Assembly: GCA_035701465.1 (NCBI GenBank)
Contig: DASSMU010000076.1
Span: forward strand, 1 to 9,363
DNA: 9,363 nucleotides
Reading direction: 5' to 3'
Source: VRUE01 sp035701465
GTDB taxonomy: Bacteria; Actinomycetota; Thermoleophilia; Solirubrobacterales; 70-9
Positions 5,898 through 9,363 of the stretch are shown here, piece after piece. Position numbers and translations under genes: made by a program. The stretch's first letter is position 1, and each line of letters starts with the position of its first letter. The notes under the pieces were generated by a model that saw only the letters and a list, made by a program, of their open reading frames with translations, had not been told where the DNA came from and searched no databases.

Positions 5898-7718
5898 TCA
5901 GGCAGCCGAAGAGTCGCGCCAGGCGCCGTAAAGGCTGGCGTAGGGGCCGCCGATCTCGATCAGCTCGTCGTGGGTGCCGGCCTCGGCGATGCGACCGCCT
6001 TCCAGCACGACGATCTTGCCGGCGCGGCGGATCGTCGAGAGGCGGTGGGCGATGACGATCGCGGTGCGGCCGGCGAGCAGCCGCTCCAGGCCCCGCTCGA
6101 TCGTCTTCTCGGTGCGGACGTCGACGTTCGAGGTCGCCTCGTCGAGGATCAGGATGCGGGGTTCGGCCAGCAGCGCGCGGGCGAAGGCGACGAGCTGGCG
6201 CTGCCCGGAGGAGAGCTGCACGCCGCGCTCGCCGACCTGGGTCTCGATCCCTTCCGGCAGCGCCGCGACGAACTCGGTTGCGCCGACCGCCGCGGCCGCC
6301 TCTTCGATCTCCTCCAGCGTCGCCTCGGGGCGGCCGAAGGCGATGTTCTCGCGCACCGTGCCGGAGAAGAGGAAGCCCTCCTGCGGCACGATTCCCAGCT
6401 GCCGTCGCAACGCCTGCTGGCGCACGCCGCGCAGGTCGTGGCCATCGACCAGCACCGTTCCGCGCTGCGGGTCGTAGAAGCGCGCGACCAGCTTGGCGAA
6501 GGTCGACTTGCCCGCGCCGGTGGCCCCGACCAGCGCCAGCGTCTGCCCGGGCGGCACGTGCAGGTCGACCTCTTGCAGCGCCCAGTCCTCGTCCCCGTCC
6601 GAGTAGGAGAACCAGACGCCCTGCATCTCGATCTCGCCTCGCAGCGTGCCGGGGTCGATCGCATCCGGGGCGTCGACCATGTCCGGCGCCGTGTCGAGCA
6701 GGTCGAAGATCTTGTCTAGCGCCGCCATCCCCTGCTGGTAGGTGGTGTAGAGCTGGGAGAGCTGCTGGATCGGTTCGAAGAAGACCTGCAGGTAGCCGAC
6801 GAAGGCGACGATCAGGCCGATTTCGATCGTTTTGTCGATCGCCTGGCTGCCGCCATAGAGCAGGATCACGGCGGTGCCGACAGCCGCCAGCAGTTCGACT
6901 CCGGGGAAGTAGGAGGCGTTGAGGAAGACCGTTCGCATGTTGGCTTCGCGGTTGGCTTCGTTCAGCTCGGTCATCGCCGCCGCGTGGCGGGGCTCCTGGC
7001 CGAAGCTGCGCACCACTCGCACGCCGCTCAGGGTCTCCTGCAGGTAGGCGGTGATCGCGGCGATCCGCTCGCGGGTTTCGCGGTAGGCGCCATGGGAGAC
7101 GATGCGGAAGGCGACGCTGGCGACGGCGAGCAGGGGGAAGGTGAGGAAGACGACGAGAGCCAGCTTGGCGTCGAGGACGAGCAGGATCACGACCACGCCG
7201 ACCAGGGTCAGCGTGCTGGAGAACATCGTCACGACGCCTTCGGTGACGAGCTGGTTCAGCGCCTCGATGTCGTTGGTCATCCGCGAAATCAGCACCCCAG
7301 GGCTGCGGCGAGTGAAGAAGCCGATCGACATCGCCTGCAGGTGGGTGAAGACGCGCTCGCGCAGGTCCTGCAGCGCCCGCGTCCCGACCCAGCCGACGAG
7401 GTACGTCTGCGCGGCCGTGGAGGCCGCGTAGAGGGCGGCGACGACGACGAAAGCGGCGACGATCCAATCCAGCGCAGATACGTCTCCGGTGAGGATCCCG
7501 GCGTCGATCGCCTGCTTGGCGAGGTAGGGGGGAGCGAGTCCCGCCCCGGTGGCGACGAGAACAGCGAAGAGCATCAGCATGGCGCGGCCCCGGTAGGGGC
7601 GCAGCAGGCCGATCATCCAGCGCACCTTGCGAGCGCGCTGGTCCTGGCCGCGGATCAGCCGCCAGACCGAGGCGAAGAGCAGGTAGATCTCGCGGAAGCG
7701 GTTGCGTTCCTCGCTCAT
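5898..7718 (-). CDS. ABC exporter half-transporter, catalytic partner (TMD-NBD)
   Basis: This 606-aa protein has the usual length of a half-size ABC exporter. A six-helix type IV transmembrane domain (about 40-330) is followed by a nucleotide-binding domain (about 362-600). Its motifs are A-loop Y372, Walker A GATGAGKST (398-406), Q-loop Q446 (IVPQEGFLF), signature LSSGQ (502-506, the second G of LSGGQ replaced by S), Walker B ILILDE with catalytic E527, D-loop SNVD and switch H558. It therefore brings a full catalytic Walker B but a weakened signature, the mirror image of the adjacent upstream gene. The two should form a heterodimer like TM287/TM288 or BmrC/BmrD. The substrate (drug, lipid or peptide) cannot be told. 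The ATG at 7718 lies 13 bases after the upstream stop. Open frame further upstream overlaps the neighbour and is not coding. Confidence 0.93.
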   Translation of the reverse strand: MSEERNRFREIYLLFASVWRLIRGQDQRARKVRWMIGLLRPYRGRAMLMLFAVLVATGAGLAPPYLAKQAIDAGILTGDVSALDWIVAAFVVVAALYAASTAAQTYLVGWVGTRALQDLRERVFTHLQAMSIGFFTRRSPGVLISRMTNDIEALNQLVTEGVVTMFSSTLTLVGVVVILLVLDAKLALVVFLTFPLLAVASVAFRIVSHGAYRETRERIAAITAYLQETLSGVRVVRSFGQEPRHAAAMTELNEANREANMRTVFLNASYFPGVELLAAVGTAVILLYGGSQAIDKTIEIGLIVAFVGYLQVFFEPIQQLSQLYTTYQQGMAALDKIFDLLDTAPDMVDAPDAIDPGTLRGEIEMQGVWFSYSDGDEDWALQEVDLHVPPGQTLALVGATGAGKSTFAKLVARFYDPQRGTVLVDGHDLRGVRQQALRRQLGIVPQEGFLFSGTVRENIAFGRPEATLEEIEEAAAAVGATEFVAALPEGIETQVGERGVQLSSGQRQLVAFARALLAEPRILILDEATSNVDVRTEKTIERGLERLLAGRTAIVIAHRLSTIRRAGKIVVLEGGRIAEAGTHDELIEIGGPYASLYGAWRDSSAA

Positions 7719-7731
7719 AGGATCATCCCGC

Positions 7732-9363
7732 TCACAGTCGCGCCATCTCCTCGCGCTGCTCGAGGTCGTGCTGCAGGAAGACCGTGTCGGCGAGCCCGTG
7801 CTCGGCGATCTCGCGGTAGAAGCTGCAACCCTCGAGCAGCTCCTCGTGGGTGCCGCGATCGACGATTCGCCCTCCATCCATGACGACGATCTCGTCGGCG
7901 AGCGAGACGGTCGAGAGGCGGTGGGCGATGATAAAGGTTGTGCGGCCGGCCATCGCCTCGCGCAGCCCCTCCTTGATTGCCGCCTCCGTGGTCGCGTCGA
8001 CCGATGAGGTCGCGTCGTCGAGGATCAGGATGCGCGGGTCTGCGACCAGGGCCCGCGCGATCGCCAGCCGCTGACGCTGGCCGCCCGAGAGGGTCAGCCC
8101 GCGCTCGCCGACCACGGTCTCGTAGCCGCCGGGCAGGTCGCGGATGAACTCGTCGGCCTGGGCCCGGCGCGCCGCCACTTCGATCTCATCGCGGCTGGCC
8201 TCGGGCCGCGCGTAGGCGATGTTGTCGGCGACGCTGGCACTGAAGAGGAAGCTGTCGTCGGCGACGAAGGCGACCTCGGAGCGAAGCGAGGTGACGTCGA
8301 CCTCGCGTACATCGACACCGTCGACCAGGACCGAGCCCTCGCTCGGGTCATACAGCCGCGCGACGAGCGCCACCAGGCTTGTCTTTCCCGACCCCGACGG
8401 CCCGACCAGAGCCACCGTGCTGCCCGCCGCCACCTTGAGGTCGACCCCGACCAGAGCCGCATCCGACTTTGACCCCCCTCTGGTGTGGTCAATGTCGGAT
8501 GCGTCAGTGCGGGGGGCGTCGTAGCGCAGCGTCACCCCGCGCAGCTCGACACGGCCGCCACCCGCCGGCAGCCCCGGCGCGCTGGGAGGGCTCTCGATCC
8601 GTGGCTCGCGGTCGAGGATTTCGAAGAGACGGTTGCCGGAGGCGATCGCCCGCTGCGCCATCCCCAGGGTCATGCCGAGCATCCGCATCGGCCCGGCCAG
8701 CATCGCCACATAGGTGTAGAAGGCGGTGAAGCTGCCGAGGCTGAGGTTGCCGGCGATCACCTCGCGGCCGCCGACCAGCAGCACCAGGGCGATGCCGATC
8801 TGTGGCAGCAGCCCGATCAGCGGCGAGAAGGTCGCCTGCAGGCGGGTCGAGTAGATGCTCTGGTCGAAGACCCGGGTGACGGCGCGCTGGAAGCGGTGCA
8901 ACTGGTGCTCCTCGCGGGCGAAGGCCTTGACGATTCGGATGCCGGAGATGTTCTCCTCGGCTTCCGCCGTCAGCTCGGCGATTCGCTGCTGGACCTCCTG
9001 TACTGCCGGCCGGGAGACCCGGTTGTAGCGGGAGGCGGCGTAGACGACGAACGGTGCCGGCAGCAGCGCGATCAGAGCCAGGAAGGGGTTGATCACGATC
9101 ATTACCGCGCTGGCGAGGGTGATCGTCAAAAGGTTCTGGGTGATGAAGATCAGCCCGTAGCCGAGGAAGAAGCGGATGGACTGCAGGTCGACGGTCGCCC
9201 GCGACATCAGCTGTCCGGTCTGCTGGGAGTCGAAGAAGCTCAACTCGAGCCGTTGCAGATGCGCGTAGAAGCGCTGGCGAAGGTCAAATTCGACCGCCAG
9301 CGAGACTTTGCCGGCGACCAGCCGCCGCACCACCGTCAGCCCCAGCCGCAGGATCCCGGCCCC
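7732..9363 (-). CDS. ABC exporter half-transporter, degenerate-site partner (5' end outside window)
   Basis: 543 codons are visible and the frame runs open to the right edge. The true start and about the first 60-80 residues (including TM1) lie outside. Numbering from the first visible codon, the transmembrane domain extends to about 250 and the nucleotide-binding domain to about 515. Motifs are A-loop Y281, Walker A GPSGSGKTS (321-329), signature LSGGQ (425-429), Walker B ILILDD with Asp450 in place of the catalytic Glu, and switch H481. The Q-loop reads FVADDSFLF, with Asp369 where Gln is usual. This half thus supplies a degenerate ATP site and an intact signature for its partner. A hydrophilic insert (about 286-302), encoded by a copy of the 46-bp palindrome, sits directly after the A-loop. 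The gene is upstream in the same operon as the second half-transporter, 13 bases apart. Confidence 0.92.
   Translation of the reverse strand, partial: GAGILRLGLTVVRRLVAGKVSLAVEFDLRQRFYAHLQRLELSFFDSQQTGQLMSRATVDLQSIRFFLGYGLIFITQNLLTITLASAVMIVINPFLALIALLPAPFVVYAASRYNRVSRPAVQEVQQRIAELTAEAEENISGIRIVKAFAREEHQLHRFQRAVTRVFDQSIYSTRLQATFSPLIGLLPQIGIALVLLVGGREVIAGNLSLGSFTAFYTYVAMLAGPMRMLGMTLGMAQRAIASGNRLFEILDREPRIESPPSAPGLPAGGGRVELRGVTLRYDAPRTDASDIDHTRGGSKSDAALVGVDLKVAAGSTVALVGPSGSGKTSLVALVARLYDPSEGSVLVDGVDVREVDVTSLRSEVAFVADDSFLFSASVADNIAYARPEASRDEIEVAARRAQADEFIRDLPGGYETVVGERGLTLSGGQRQRLAIARALVADPRILILDDATSSVDATTEAAIKEGLREAMAGRTTFIIAHRLSTVSLADEIVVMDGGRIVDRGTHEELLEGCSFYREIAEHGLADTVFLQHDLEQREEMARL
8458..8503 (-). 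repeat. 46-bp palindromic repeat element, copy B (inside an ABC transporter gene)
   Basis: Arms 8458-8474 and 8487-8503 pair at 16 of 17 positions (one T-T mismatch, 8468/8493) around 12 bases. Read on the minus strand, the sense of its host gene, it matches copy A (4804-4849) at 40 of 46 positions, with the preceding CTGA and following GC also shared. It is translated without a stop as ASDIDHTRGGSKSDA (visible residues 288-302), between A-loop Y281 and the next strand ALVGVDL. Confidence 0.85.

Noticed and set aside
4762..7467. Very long open frame on the minus strand (about 900 codons) spanning the tRNA, the hairpins and the lipoprotein gene
   Set aside because: Its product is Arg/Gly/Ala-rich low complexity, it crosses a tRNA and overlaps two well-supported genes. 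It is an artefact of high GC content.
4804..8503. CRISPR array or insertion-sequence ends
   Set aside because: There are only two copies, 3.6 kb apart and inverted, with no regular spacers, no transposase and no clear target duplication.

Overview
The window is GC-rich bacterial DNA with dense coding, overlapping starts and stops, GTG and TTG starts and at least two probable leaderless promoters. Together with the gene families (an APC permease next to paired TrkA proteins, and a Cys-containing lipoprotein of a style common in Solirubrobacterales) this suggests an actinomycetote, probably class Thermoleophilia. The taxonomy is inferred from style and not from a marker gene.

Layout. Positions 1-192 hold a strongly base-paired segment and a candidate promoter. 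A plus-strand block follows: a 62-aa membrane miniprotein (193-381), an APC-superfamily permease with a C-terminal universal-stress-protein domain (378-2387), two TrkA/RCK proteins (2409-2879 and 2895-3578) and an FAD/NAD(P)-dependent ferredoxin-reductase-like oxidoreductase (3571-4803). The permease and TrkA genes look like a potassium (or other cation) uptake module in which the permease, not a TrkH/TrkG channel, would be the membrane partner. Next come a 46-bp palindrome, tRNA-Gln(CUG), a perfect 28-bp inverted repeat and a lipoprotein gene (5131-5832). After a convergent junction with a 12-bp hairpin, the minus strand carries two adjacent ABC exporter half-transporters (5898-7718, and 7732 to beyond the right edge). 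Their complementary defects in the ATP sites indicate an obligate heterodimer.

The most unusual feature is that the 46-bp palindrome after the oxidoreductase (4804-4849) has a second copy, 40/46 identical when aligned in the orientation of its host gene, inside the coding sequence of the ABC gene (8458-8503). There it is translated in frame as a hydrophilic insert just after the adenine-contacting A-loop of the degenerate half. One outer stem pair differs between the copies by a compensated change (T-A versus C-G). This looks like a small dispersed palindromic element that can live inside a protein-coding gene, comparable in behaviour to Rickettsia palindromic elements, although nothing shows it is related to them.
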